A stretch of DNA of 64,000 bases from Lonicera japonica. Lineage: Eukaryota > Streptophyta > Magnoliopsida > Dipsacales > Caprifoliaceae. Below, in pieces: positions 45,783-57,960 of this stretch (the stretch's first letter is position 1; every line of letters begins with the position of its first letter). The notes beneath the pieces were generated by a model that made no database searches, was not told the DNA's origin, and saw only the letters and a list, made by a program, of their open reading frames with translations. The stretch is taken from assembly GCA_021464415.1 (NCBI GenBank), contig JAKCWG010000011.1, positions 62,001-126,000 of the forward strand, read 5' to 3'. Position numbers and translations under genes: made by a program.

Positions 45783-48700
45783 TATCGGTTTGACTTTTCC
45801 TCGGGGGATCCATGGGTAGATCTGAGATTAGCGGTGCGGGTAGTTATAGTATTCCTTGGAATATTAGTACGCTCTCGTGCAATAGAATTCTACCGTTAGG
45901 ATAATTGGAAAATGGGAGAATTGTGAAAGGAGAAGTGGCTTGTCTTGGCTACGTCCATTCACAAAGTTCTTAATTAATTCTTTTGACCTCTTTCGTAAAT
46001 TACTTCAGTCATTGGCTCCTATATCGCCTGTTTTACGTATACAATTTGTTTTCAGGATTAGTTCTGCCACTAAGTGAGCAAAAGGCGACTGATGGATTAT
46101 GTTATAGTCATCCGCTGGCCAACGGTTGACTATTTGATAAACCACCAGTCCACTACTGCTGACTAAGGTTAGAACGTGGCATACTCATAGGAGAGTGGCT
46201 GCTAAAGTCCTATTCCCCGTGTTTACCCCATTGCTTCTTCTTCGATTTTCTTGAGGAGTGAACCTATTATGTGGATGATCGTTCCTCTATATCTGTACGA
46301 CCGCGTTTGAACTTGTAAGTTCAGTTACGAGAGAGGGAATCTGTGGATTATATTCGGATTGACTACTTTGATAAGAGTAAACTTTTATATTGTTCAAGAA
46401 ATAATCTCGTCTGAGTGACCTCCTTTGTGGGATGACTACTTTACTGTGGGATGATGAGACAATTTTCTCGAGAACCGATATAGGATAACGGAGAATGACC
46501 GAGTTTGGTTGTACATATGTATATGTCCCATCTCATGAGGCGAGATTTGATGCGGATGTTTGACTGGATTTTCTTATGGATGCCGATACATCGTGTGTGC
46601 CTGAGTTGTGCTATTCCTTGGAGTAAGAGGCATACGACCGTAGTAAGACATACTTTATATGTCTTTTCTTTTGAGAATGGTCGGCTACAAGTATTCCTGC
46701 CTCAAAAGAAGCATTGAATATGCTTATTTTGGAATCGAATCTTTATTTTATTAGCCAAGTAAGTTCAATTGGGAACGAGAATCCATTTGATGACCCTTAT
46801 ATCCAGTGTATCTGTATAATGCCTTGTTCCCTAATATGATGGGAGGTAATTTTTTTAAAGGTATCCGCTAGATATCCCACCTTTAGTAGCTGCGATCTTA
46901 TCATTCCTTCGCAATAAGGAACCCACAATGAATTCGTCTAAAGTACAATTCTTTTCCATTTTCATTAGGGGGACCTATCAGAGTAACGCAGCGAAAGCTT
47001 GTGGACTTGTTGAATTGAAGCTAGGGTGACTATTTCTTTTGTAAGCCTTTTACCTTTGTTAAGTATACTGCATTGGGACTCTAAGAATTTGGTTTGTAAA
47101 GGGACTAGAAGTGAACTCCCTTGGTAAATCTTGAAGGAGAGTGTTTGTTTAACTGTTATATCTCGTGGCGAAAGAGAATGGAACCCTTTGTAGAACTCTA
47201 TGCTCTTCTATTTCACTTCTTTTGTTGTTTTCAAGTGGAGTTTTGGGTACACATTCAAGTTCATTATGATTTCATTTACCTCGATAGAGGAGATTGGTTC
47301 GAATTACTCAATAATTGCATGATGCTGTATCAATTGTGGTTTAGTGAACTAAGGATTTGAGCTCTCCTCATGCTAGAAAGGTGTAGTGCCTCTGAGACAC
47401 GAGGTGTACCATTGCTTGAACCTTATTGAGTTGGCCTTGACGAGATGAGCATTTTCAAGAAGTCATTCCCATCCTCCTATGTAGACATCCAGTTAGAGTG
47501 ATGTGTATGCTAGTTATAAAGCAAGTTTTTGCTAAAGGAGAAGTCTGGAACGGAGAATCGTACTTTCAATTTAGGATGACTTTCCTGGTGAAATTTGTCC
47601 TACCTTGTTTCAAGAAGCCAGATGTTGTTGAGGTAAGCATTTCAAGCTTGAGACCTTCCTATTCCCTTCTTGATTCTAGTTTGGGATTTGAAGCGGTACT
47701 CCAGATTCAAGCCTTATTGAATCCAATCACGGGCAAACCTTTTAAGGAGGGGAGACGAGACTTAACCTCGATAAATAGACTTTGTTCACCACCATTTCTC
47801 TTGCTTTTATATATGTCAAAGCTTGTCCTAGCTCGAGATAACAGTCTGGACTATTCTATCAAGTATGAATCACACCTTTGAAGGAGTATGAACTCTCTTA
47901 AGATTATCTTAGCATACTATAAGTGTATTACTTCCGCTCTATGTATAGTGGTTTCCCCAAGAGATTTTCATGAGATGTGTTTCTACTGCCTATTACGGGG
48001 GGAGACAAGATAAGATCCTATAAATTTCTTTTATTGGAAATGCTATGCATGACAGATGCATTACAAGAAAATCCTTACAGTTGGATATGCGGTATTTATA
48101 CTTTGTCAGTCAATTCGTGACTGTGAGTGCGATACTCCACCTCTTGGATTATTAGTGGAATAGTTGGGGTCATGATTACAAAGTGATCGCAGGATCATGT
48201 ATTCAGATGAGAGGACTTAAAACATTCCCTATAATTTAGCGAGCTCTCAGTGAGCCTATTTTATTTGTCTGAAGTTTACGTGATGTCCATTGAAATTCCG
48301 TTCTTGGTTCAGGAATTCGTCTAGGCTAAGAGAAGACATTCAGGGCAAGGAATGCATTTGTTAGTATGACTACCGCTTGTATTTCGAAAGGACCTCCTAA
48401 GAATTTGAATTTTGAAATTATGTAAGTTATTCTGATTCATTTTGGAGATCGATCCATGCATTTCTCCTTATCTGCTTGTTTCGATTGGATGGAGTTAGAA
48501 TCTAGTTAGAATTTTAAAGTAGGATATGGAATTTGGGTTCCAAAATTAAACAGTAACGATTTTGGTCTGGTGTCACTATATTTTTGTGGAGCTATTTACC
48601 TACGGGCTAGATAACACTATAGTTATCACAACCGAATTGAGAATTATTTTTATTTAACTTTTGGGAGATTGGCTTATACTCTTTTCTCCCGAGTATATGG

Positions 48701-49422
48701 AAATTGGATTCAGGCTATCGATATACCGTAAAGTAGGCCTGACACTTTATTTTGGACCCATCAGTCACTCTATGATTCCTTAGAGATGATACCTTTTTCG
48801 GGAGTAATGAGACACTGAAAACCCTTCCATATATGAGACTTAGTGTCGCTTGAGAACCTATTTAAGGATTACTAAATTACCCATTTCGATATGGAACTGC
48901 AATCACCCCGTATTGCAATATGATTATCCTAAGTTTCGTGAGTTAGAAACTTCTAAAGCCATGGAGAGGCGGATATTGAGTAAAGTGCTAGTATCAAGTT
49001 GAAGAACATGGTGATTAGAAATTGGGTTGGCGAAGACAAGATTGTTTCTCTTCTTGATAAATGGATGAGAGAAAGGGGCTATAGAATGAAAGTTCTATCA
49101 TCCGCTACTTTGTTTATGTATATCGGCTGGTGAAAAGCCTTCGTGTTTGGTTAATGCCTCTTTCCTTTGAACCTCTTAAAGAGGTTGTGGCTTTTGAGAG
49201 AGAATGAATTAGGTAACTTTATTCATGTGATCTTTCTTCTTTATCGTTTGATAAGATGATTCCTTTTGTTCTGATCCTCGACTTCAGAATTTTTCTCCAT
49301 TGGCTATTGTAGTCTTCTCTTTTAAGGAAAGGTAGCTATGTAGAATTCAAGACCATTTGTACATTGGTTTGATAGCTATCCTACGGGAATTTCGAGGACG
49401 AAATTTATTAAGGAGGGGAGAT
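45783..49422 (+). pseudogene. Element C internal region, degenerate
   Basis: Only the extreme end is typical: TTTCGAGGACGAAATTT, then the purine tract AAGGAGGGGAGAT (49410-49422). Elsewhere the longest frame is 127 residues (47498-47881) and matches no domain I know. Reverse transcriptase, RNase H and integrase motifs are not readable. The contrast with the near-identical LTRs is the notable point. Confidence 0.7.
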
Positions 49423-52000
49423 TGTAACACCCGGTTTAATCATCTCTCGTAAAGCGCAACATATATCACGTATAAGGCAGAATCGGGCTCCGAATGGCCA
49501 AATTGGGTTCTATAAAGGTTGGTATGGTTTGGAAACTTCCAATAAGTTATATTAATATATTTAAGTGTGTTATAATGACCATAAGTTGTTTCGGGTGGCT
49601 CGGACGAAAATCGGCTCGAAAATCACAAGTTTCGATCCTACGCGATTGATGATTTTTGCCCAACTTTGGAAGACCATAACTTCCTCATATGAACTCCAAA
49701 TGAGTCCCCGTTTTCGGCCACGTCTTCATCTCAATGCCCTCTACAACTTTCGTGTTTTGGCCGAGAGCCAATTCCAACTCCTTGAGGCCCAAAAGTGCAT
49801 GCGAAGTCGAGATTTTGACGAAAAGCTGAAAGGGGCACCTTCAGGCCTAGGGAGTCGACTCCATGAACAGTAGGGAGTCGACTCCATCGTGATGGACAGG
49901 TTTTTTATACATTTCTTCTTCTCCTTTCATCCTCATTTCACCCCACCAATTGGAGAGCCTTTAGAGAGAGATTGAGGGCGATTTTGGGGAGGATCTCGTG
50001 ATCATCTAAGGCGAATTCTTCCGCATCAAAACCACGCCATCATAACCATCTTCATCATCATCTTCATCATCTTCTCCACCTTTATCCACCATTTCTAGGG
50101 TTTATAGCTACAACTTGGGGGTTTTCGCTTCTACGCGGTTCCGGCTCGATTCAACGACATTTCTTCGAGGGATTGACCCTCCTAAGGTGGGAACAATAGT
50201 ATTTAAACTTCTTTTCAAGTTATTACAACATATTTACACCAAATCAAACTAAACCTAGGTTTTCTACTCAAAGTTGCATATGCACGGGGCTTGGGTCAAT
50301 TTCTTTGGATCTTTTTGATAGATTTACATCATATATGACATCAATAACTATTTTATACAAAAAGCCCTAATATTAAATGATTTATGAGAAAGTTTGGTAT
50401 ATAACCTTCAAGTACGCATATGAGTATATACGCTAAGCTTTGATACGCTTATGTATGATGTCATATATGAGATTTAAAGTATATTTCGGATAAAGTTACA
50501 TATATTGGTGGTATTGTTGTTGTATTTTAAGCTATGAGCTATATTTATGAGATTTTCTACTTACCTAGCCAGTCCGTAAGTATGCTGGTCAAATACATAA
50601 ATGTGTTTTGAATAAATGAAGTCTTTAAATCATATTGGGAGGCTAATTGGGAACTCGTATACACTATTTGATTATATTAGACTTGGCTTGGGGCCAATTT
50701 GATGAAAGTTATGAAACCTCCCAAATTAAGGATTTTTATGGTTTCCTTTCTTAACTGACAGACTTGGCGGATCTTGTTAAATCTCAACAATACCACTACA
50801 TGTTTTACACTATGGATATATACATATATACAAGTTTTACGAATACATATGGAATGCATGTATATTCATATGTATATATGTTCGATTCTATATTCTTGTG
50901 ATTTCATTGATTTGATGAGATGATTTATGTGATTTCATATCGGATGGCCACACCGTTCGTACTAGATAGATGGTGATTACCGGTAGTGTATAGCCTTGGT
51001 GGCTACGTGAGTATTATTGTAGCGTGTGCCTTTATGGCGGCGTGAGGTAGCGTATGCCTGTGTGGCTGCGTGAGGTAGCGTATGCCTGTGTGGCTGCGTG
51101 AGGTAGCGTCTAGGTGGACCTGGTAGGTGGTCCCTGCCTTGGGCAGAAGAAACCGAGTTGCCGGCTATCTCTGTACAGTAGATTTATAAAAATCCTAGAC
51201 GTGAGTATGATATGTGATTGATGTGATAGATCTAGTCGCGGTGTTGTGGCATATACGGTATGATGATGTATGTATACATATATTGCCTTTCTTGTACTTT
51301 GGGTTGGGGACATTATATATACATAGTTCACGAAAAGGTTTTCCATACATTGGCTGCTTCTTAAATGTATTGTATACGTACATGTATTTACATTTGTATA
51401 TACATATTTCTACCCAGAGGAGATTTATTACACAGAAGCAACATATAAACCAACTTTACTTTCATTATATTGCATTGCATGGCATGCATGATTTCTAACC
51501 TATTCTCCTATACAAACTCTTACAGTTCCCACTGTGCCCGTTTGGCTCACTCCCATTTTCCAAACCAGGTTTTACAGGTGTTCGCGGGAATGGTACGAGC
51601 ACAAGTCTAGATAGCTCTGATGAACCCTGATCACTTAAGTCGTTAGGAAACGACTTATGTACTACTTGATTAGTTAGTAAATGATTATGTATTACAGTGT
51701 TGTATTTTGATATAAAGTTCATTAAGATTGAGACCTCAGTTGAGGCTTTGTATAAATGATTTTTCTTAAATGTGGAGTATCTATTGAATATGGATTGTAT
51801 ATAAATTCTAACAGGTTTTGGTATTGCTTTATAAATAAACTCCACATGCCAGAATTTCTTTTAAAATGATTTTATTTCTTGAACATGTTTTTGGTATAAA
51901 ATTACAAGTTTTACACCTGATCACCCGTCGTCGCGTACGACTCCGTGGCTAACCGGGTCCCGGAGGTAAAATCCTCTGAACGGGATTTCGGGGCGTCACT
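49423..52000 (+). repeat. Element C 3' LTR
   Basis: 2578 bp. It ends GTCACT rather than GTCACA just before the TSD. Two palindromes GGAGTCGACTCC lie at 49851-49862 and 49874-49885, upstream of TTTTTTATACATTTC. Confidence 0.9.
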
Positions 52001-52005
52001 GTAAA

Positions 52006-52324
52006 TGGTAAGATTGGTGCACCCCACAAGCTGAGGGTAAACATCGATAAGCTCGAAAAATCCGAAGAAGGATTGAGATGGATTCCCTGAGGGTAGACGG
52101 GAAAATAGATTGATGTATCAGTGATAGCCTGGCCGAGAGGAAGGTCAACTGTGGATCACATTGCCCAAAGCACCACAAAATTCCCTTACCATGAGGGTAC
52201 ATTTCGATTCACAGATTTTCATGAATAAAACAACCAGTTGAGATTCAAGCGACAGTCGTGAATTGTTGTCTTCTTATTGTTGTCCCAGAATCCTTACAAG
52301 CAAGAATTCCGGGACAAGAGGGTC
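52006..52324 (+). mobile_element. Tat/Ogre-like 3' UTR end and purine tract
   Basis: It resumes after element C. GAATTCCGGGACAAGAGGGTC before the LTR matches, inverted, the sequence next to 61767, giving the shared purine tract of the family. Confidence 0.7.
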
Positions 52325-52526
52325 TGTGAACACCCCAATCCACGACTCTCGTAATGAATCAAGCATGCCACAAACACATCAAGTCCTGAGTGCAAATAAT
52401 CAAGTATGTCGCAATCCCGCAATAATCCAGCACTGACTGTCGAATTCATTGTGTTGCAATTCACTTCGACACACATGTCTCCCCTATACAAAACTCACCA
52501 AGGATTCTCAGATCGATATCCATAGC

Positions 52527-52800
52527 CTGATCCCAATCGGTCTTACCCTGATCCCGATCGGTCTTATCCTGATCCCGACTGGTCTTATCCTAATCCCGAT
52601 CGGTCTTAACCTGATCTCGATCAGTCTTAACCTGATCCCGATCGGTCTTATCCTGATCCTGACTGGTCTTATCCTGATCCCGATCGGTCTTAACTTGATC
52701 CCGACTGGTCTTATCCTAGTCCCGATCGGTCTTATCCTGATCCCGATTGGTCTTAACCTGATCCCGATCGGTCTTAACTTGATCCCGATCGGTCTTCATC
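52527..52800. repeat. 21-bp tandem repeat in LTR U3
   Basis: About 13 units of 21 bp with core CCTGATCCCGATCGGTC. Because 21 is a multiple of three, every frame stays periodic, which creates a spurious 171-residue frame of repeated LIPIGL. Variants alternate GATCGGTC and GACTGGTC. The array is absent from the LTRs at 37198 and 60459. Confidence 0.9.
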
Positions 52801-53002
52801 CCATTCTAGTCGGTCTTCAGAGCTTACGGGTCGATCTCACTAGTCTGGTCGCCCCCCAACCGCACGGTTGGCTCCCAACCGAATGGTTGGCTTCAAGCCG
52901 TAAGCCCCAGTCGCAGCCCTCCCTAACCGTACGGCTGGCTCCTAGCTGCACGGCTGGCTCCTAGTCACTCGGCTACCCATGCCATTTTTCTACATTTTTT
53001 CT

Positions 53003-53012
53003 CTATAAATAG
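53003..53012 (+). promoter_or_regulatory. TATA box of Tat/Ogre-like LTR
   Basis: CTATAAATAG lies about 80 bp downstream of the palindromic motifs. The same box is at 38020-38029 (minus), degenerate at 61344-61353 (minus), and at 63487-63496 (plus). Confidence 0.75.
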
Positions 53013-53850
53013 GGCCTTTGGGCTCTCATTTTAGGGATCAACACTCACTAGTGTTTTTAGTAAGGGGAGATTCTATCAAAATCATTAGAGAGTCTTTTCT
53101 TTTAGAGAGTTTCTAGTGAGAAGGCTAGTGAGAGAAAATTAGTGAGAGAAAGTTTTAGAGAGAGAAAGTTCTAGAGAGAGAAGAAAGCAAGCAAGGCAAT
53201 CAAGGCAAGGTTCTTATTTCCTCAAAGCGCATCAGGTACGTCTTTCTACCACTCTACTAATTTCCATACTGCATTTAAATTCATTTTTAACACAGAAAAT
53301 TAGATAACTTGCAAAGAAGTTCACTGTTTTCTAAACTAGTCCATTCTATGTTTTACAAGAAATCTAAAATCCGTTTTGACACGTTTTCAAAACAAACAAA
53401 AATACAAAAACAGTTTCCAAATAAGTGGAACTACGAGACTCTGATTTCATTCTACGAATGAATACGTAGGCGCTTGCAAAGCTCGAGTCTGATTTCAAAA
53501 TACTGTTTTAAATTGAATTTATCCAGAAAGGACTATTCTGAAAACTATCCAAACTACTTGCAAGATATCTAAAATAGGAATTAAATACATGATCCATTAA
53601 GAGACCAAAAGGGTGAATCGAGTGCCTAACACCTTCCCAATTCGTAACGTAGTTCCCGAACCCTAACAAAGTTCATTTTAAACTCTGGTTTCAAACGTAT
53701 GAAAGATAATTCGTTTTCGAATTGTCCTTCATATAATCTTTTGTTTGTTTTCTTGTAAAACAAACTAGCGACTCTACAAAACAAGTATTTTTCATTTTAT
53801 CCAAACACAAAGAAACCGAGACGGACGGGTCGTGGATCCGGATTCTCACA

Positions 53851-54233
53851 GATGGATCTTGTTTAATTGATATTGATTAGTACATTTTAAATATCAAACT
53901 TTTGTTAAATTTTGAATTTTGAATTTTTTATTTTAAGCTATAGCATTTTTAATATAGACAAAATTATTAATGTGTGAGAGTTAATTGTGTGTATATTATT
54001 GGTATGAGTGTTTTAACTTTGATGTGTGTATAAAACTCATCCAATGGTGTAGAACTAATGCATACCATAACATATGTATTTTTAACCATTAGATGCTTCT
54101 ATTTTTTGGAGAAAACTTTTGGTCAAATATGGTGTTTTATAATATAGATGTGAATCTTTTTCTTTTATAGCTATATATTTATATGCTTGTCATTTTAAGC
54201 TTGGTGCTGTAGTTTCATGAAAATGACTCCAAA

Positions 54234-54272
<39 letters not shown>

Positions 54273-54535
54273 CACACACACACACACACAAAAAGCAACA
54301 CACGACTTTGTCTCTCTCACACATGCAATAACACACGCGATAAACATATTATAATAATAAATGATATATATTAAAATATAAAAAATACATTTAAAAAGAC
54401 TCAAAATGGCCTTATTCCAAGAAAAAAAAAGAGAGATACAATTATTTTGATATAATTTTCATTCATATTCTACATTTATTTTAGAAAAAGTGAAAAATTC
54501 ATATTATTTTATTCTATTTATTTTTTTAAAATCGA
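53851..54535. other. AT-rich, unassigned; microsatellite inside
   Basis: No gene or element is recognised. A (CT)n run at 54237-54268 is followed by a (CA)n run at 54272-54290. Confidence 0.6.
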
Positions 54536-54817
54536 CCTTAGGCCACGTAGAAACTATACTTATGTCTCCTAAGATACCTCTTAGGAGTATAGTTTCTATG
54601 TGGCCAAAAGGATAGGTCAAATGTGTGGGTGGTCAACAGATTATGGGAGATGTGGGAATTTTAGTACGTCGCCAAAGTTTTTCTTGGGAGACGTAGTCAA
54701 TTGATTACGTCTCCTAAGTTATCCTAGGGCGACGTAGTATAATACTACGTCTCCTAAGAAAAACTTAGGCGATGTACTCAATTGACTATGTCTCCCAAAC
54801 CCCGCACTGGTGTAGTG
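54536..54817 (+). mobile_element. Right end of a CACTA-type DNA transposon
   Basis: It ends GCACTGGTGTAGTG, the reverse complement of a CACTA terminal repeat. The preceding 280 bp hold repeated, alternately inverted copies of GGAGACGTAGT and ACTACGTCTCC, the usual subterminal repeat arrangement. No matching left terminus or transposase was found in the window. A related inverted repeat is at about 39347-39380. Confidence 0.6.
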
Positions 54818-56175
54818 ATAACACAAAAAATAGAGTGAACTCTAAAATTTTGTTTTTTCTTTGTAGGTTGTTCATACTTGTCAAAATTCATATTTTCTAA
54901 TTTATTATCGGTTCTAGTTTGGCTCGCCAATGTATCATCATTCCACCATTGCAGTACAAGCGTGACAATAGCCTTAAAATTGTTGGGGAAATTAAAAAAT
55001 TAGTACTGCAAAAAGATTATTTCATTAGTCAAAAATAATAATAATTTGAACTACAAATAATAATTCGAAAAATAAAAAACTCATGTATTGTTTTGGTTAC
55101 CACCCAAAACAATTTTACCACAAATACACCACAAATGAGGAACGCAATGAATAGATATCAAACTCAAGTTGACAAATTTCTTTGGTTCAGTCGCGGACTA
55201 GGTCCCTCTCTTTAAGGCGTTTCATAATTTAGCCCTATTTGTGCAAGTAATTCACCATGTCACAACACCGCTAGGATAAAATAGCCTAGAAATTTAGCTT
55301 ATGTCTCAACCTTCTTTACACCGAAGATAGGCCTGTAATATACATATAGATTCAAAAACTAGCTCGAAATACATATTTAGGGGTTCTCGTAATGAAACAA
55401 GTAAAGAAGAAACATTATTTCATGGGATAGTTCATACAAGAAAGATTCTCGTATTATCTATTTGAAGGTAATGATATTTTTTCTTTTATTTCAGAATGAA
55501 GAGTTGATATTGAGACTACTGGTCTCATCTTTAAAGCTATTTTTTCTAAGAATGAAGTGAAAATATATTGGGTATGGAAAACTCTTTGAGAGGAAAATGG
55601 TTTCTCTGTATTGAGAGGAAAATGGTTTCTCTGTATTGAGAGGAAGATGTAATAATTTTGTAAAGGGGTAATGGCTGATTCTATTTTTCTTTTTAATCTC
55701 CCTACATATATATATATATATATGAAAACATATATCACCATTAAACCATTCATTAAAATATATCATAATGTATCAAAATAAATTCACTCCATTAATCTCC
55801 AAAAAAAAAGCTAAAATAAATGAGTCATTAGAACAATGGTTATAAAACATTAATATTGTTTTAATTGGAGGTAATAAGAAATGATTTAATATTTTGAAAC
55901 TGCCACATAATGAAAGCATAAATAAAATAATAAATATTTTGTTTTCTAAAATTTTTCAATAAAATATACTTGTGACTTTTTTGAAAATACACACAAGTTC
56001 TAACGGTATGGAAGTAAATGAAAGCAAGAACAAATTAGTGGTTTCAATTTATTGTTCTAAGTATTAGATAGATGTAATTAACTTGTCATATGTGTTTATA
56101 TATCTAAAATCTATCCTGAATTTGACTAATAATATTTCAAAGACAATTTATTTTGTTTTCATGTATTTTCCATAG
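54818..56175. other. AT-rich, no gene identified
   Basis: A 27-bp direct duplication containing GAGAGGAAAATGGTTTCTC lies near 55590-55645, and a short (TA)n run near 55707-55722. The region lies upstream of the RING1-like remnant and may hold lost exons, but none is readable. Confidence 0.5.
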
Positions 56176-57030
56176 GTTGTTGCTACTTATGAAATAAATA
56201 GGAGATCTTGTGATATGGAGGTCAAGGTCATTGTGCATTGCATTTTGATTCAAGATTATCCATATAAATTTGGCAAGGTAGTAAGTGTTTAGATTTTTTT
56301 CTGGTTCCTAGCAATACCATGTTCTCTTTATGGTAAGTAACTGTCTAGTGTTTTCATTTCCAAATATATCTGTGATTTTTATAGAATTCACAGTTATATG
56401 ATGAGGATAGGGTTTTTTCTTCACAGTGTGCCAGGCGACGTTCTCTAAGACATGATCTGCGATATGACGAAATGATTGAATTATTTTTTCCACATAACAA
56501 GTACGAGAGAAAGAAGTTAAATTTATTTTGACATTTTGACTTGCATGTCTTTCTCCCCATATATAATACTTGTTTTCTCCGTCCTTTGTCTAATTAAGTG
56601 TACACTTGGTTTATTTTTCTTTCAGGAAGTGGCTTTCGTTGACGAGGAGAGAACATGAAATAAACAGGCTAAACGTGTGATTATATTTTCCTTGTGGAAA
56701 TTTATGTGCACTTATCCTTAGTCAACTTATTTCTTCCAAATTTTGTCTTATCATAGTTTGTTGAATTTTCAAATCAACATCTTTAACTATGTGGATGAAT
56801 TGATTGGTTCTACGTATTATTCGACGGATTCAAGAAGAATTAGTAGCTCAAATACATCAACGACGATTAAAAGTATTACACAAAAGGCACTCAATTGCGA
56901 AAGATACACCTATAGTCAGAAGCATTACACAAAAGGCGCTCACAGGAGTGGAGCACTCATTCAGGAAGAAGAAACGGCTGCAAGAGTGTTCAAATTCAAC
57001 GATCTAATGATGACAACGATGATATAAATA
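56176..57030 (+). pseudogene. RING1-like (Polycomb E3 ligase) pseudogene
   Basis: Exon-like blocks separated by AG/GT borders match the plant RING1 protein in order. Block 1 (56176-56277, after CCATAG) corresponds poorly to the second half of the RING finger, with only scattered matches. Block 2 (56427-about 56510, after TTCACAG) reads CARRRSLRHDLRYDEMIEL, then FFPHNKYE, matching the conserved segment after the RING. Block 3 (56626-56668, after TTTCAG) reads EVAFVDEERT, a stop, NKQ. Block 4 (about 56817-57030) reads RRIQEELVAQIHQRRLKVLHK, then a basic stretch and, in another frame, SNDDNDDINK. Kept introns argue for a DNA-level copy rather than a retrocopy. The N-terminus and first RING cysteines are absent, and a stop and a frameshift are present, so it is not functional. 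Confidence 0.62.
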
Positions 57031-57498
57031 AATTAATCATCTTTAAAGATAAGCAGTGATATTGATTGAGGACCAATAATCTTCTAGTCCAATCTATTGG
57101 AATCTTTTATGTGAGATAAAAGGGGAAGGAAGGTCAATGTTCATTGCATTTTGCTTGCTGAATTAAAATTATATATGTAATATATTGACCAATTTTTGTA
57201 AAAGGCAGTTCTTACTTGCATTTCTTACTTCATTGTGATACGAAATGTCTTGCTTTTGTTTTCTAGCTAGAATTATCTATCCCCAAGGGTAATGGGTTTT
57301 AAGAATGGTTTCCTTGTAAATATGGTATAACTATTCTAGATGCTCCGTTATTTAACAATAAGAAATTAACTTGTCTCCGTTATAACATTATAAATGCATT
57401 TTTTTTTTTCAATTATATATAAGTTCTCATATATACTAGACTTATATATGGTAAAACAATTGTTTACACAAAGTGATTCAAATATATTCAGCATATAA
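57031..57498. other. No recognisable feature
   Basis: AT-rich sequence between the pseudogene and a gypsy LTR fragment. No open frame or repeat is supported. Confidence 0.5.
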
Positions 57499-57960
57499 TG
57501 TGACGCCCTGAACCCCGTTATGAGATTTTGACCTTCGGGACCTGATTAATCATGGATGCCATGTGCGATGGCAGGTTTAAGTGTACAAAATTTACGACTT
57601 TTAAAATTTTTTTCTTGTGAAACATAACTTTAGAAAAAAACATAGTATGTGTGGAGTATGAAACCTGGTATAATATAAAACATTTTCTTTGTAACTAAAA
57701 GTTTGTCTACGTGCATTTAACAAATCCATTTACAATAAAACATTGATATAACAATTATTTACAATCATCCAACAAGTTTCCAAAATAGTTATTTAAGTCT
57801 TTACAATGCATATACAAAAAGTACACAACAATATAAAACTAAGTCCTTTAATGTCGAGGACTACCATATAGTCTGTGGTGATTCAATGGCAACTATGATT
57901 GTAATAATACGCACCACCCCGTGGTCCCACCTGCAAAACTGTTAGAAAAAGGCAGTGAGC
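57499..57960 (-). mobile_element. Gypsy LTR fragment (U5 end)
   Basis: TGTGACGCCCTGAACCCC start with CCTGCAAAACTGTTAGAAAA, as in the LTRs at 26010 and 34259. It is cut exactly where the next LTR begins (57961). Confidence 0.7.

Larger units (their letters stand above)
43324..52000 (+). mobile_element. Element C: young gypsy-type LTR element without ORFs
   Basis: 8.7 kb with TSD GTAAA (43319-43323, 52001-52005), LTRs of 2444 and 2578 bp, a primer site TGGTATCAGAGG (45771-45782) and a purine tract AAGGAGGGGAGAT before the 3' LTR. By eye the LTRs differ by only about a dozen substitutions, one 130-bp deletion, one roughly 23-bp deletion and one repeat-unit change, so it is recent. The 3.65-kb internal region has no frame above 127 residues. 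Either an already dead copy was mobilised in trans, or this is a non-autonomous family. Confidence 0.9.
52325..53850 (+). repeat. Tat/Ogre-like 3' LTR
   Basis: 1526 bp, TGTGAACACCCC to GATTCTCACA, the plus-strand relative of the LTR at 37198. In order it contains a 21-bp tandem array, CCGTACGG-type motifs (52855-52975), a TATA box at 53003-53012, a GAGAGAAAG-rich leader and a U5 matching the other copies. It is longer than them because of the 21-bp array. Confidence 0.83.

Noticed and set aside
47498..47881. 127-residue ORF in element C
   Set aside because: No domain, no conserved neighbour frame, and it lies in a degenerate interior; likely chance.
52449..52964. 171-residue frame of repeated LIPIGL
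   Set aside because: It is a by-product of a 21-bp tandem repeat in an LTR; other frames are periodic too and there is no gene context.
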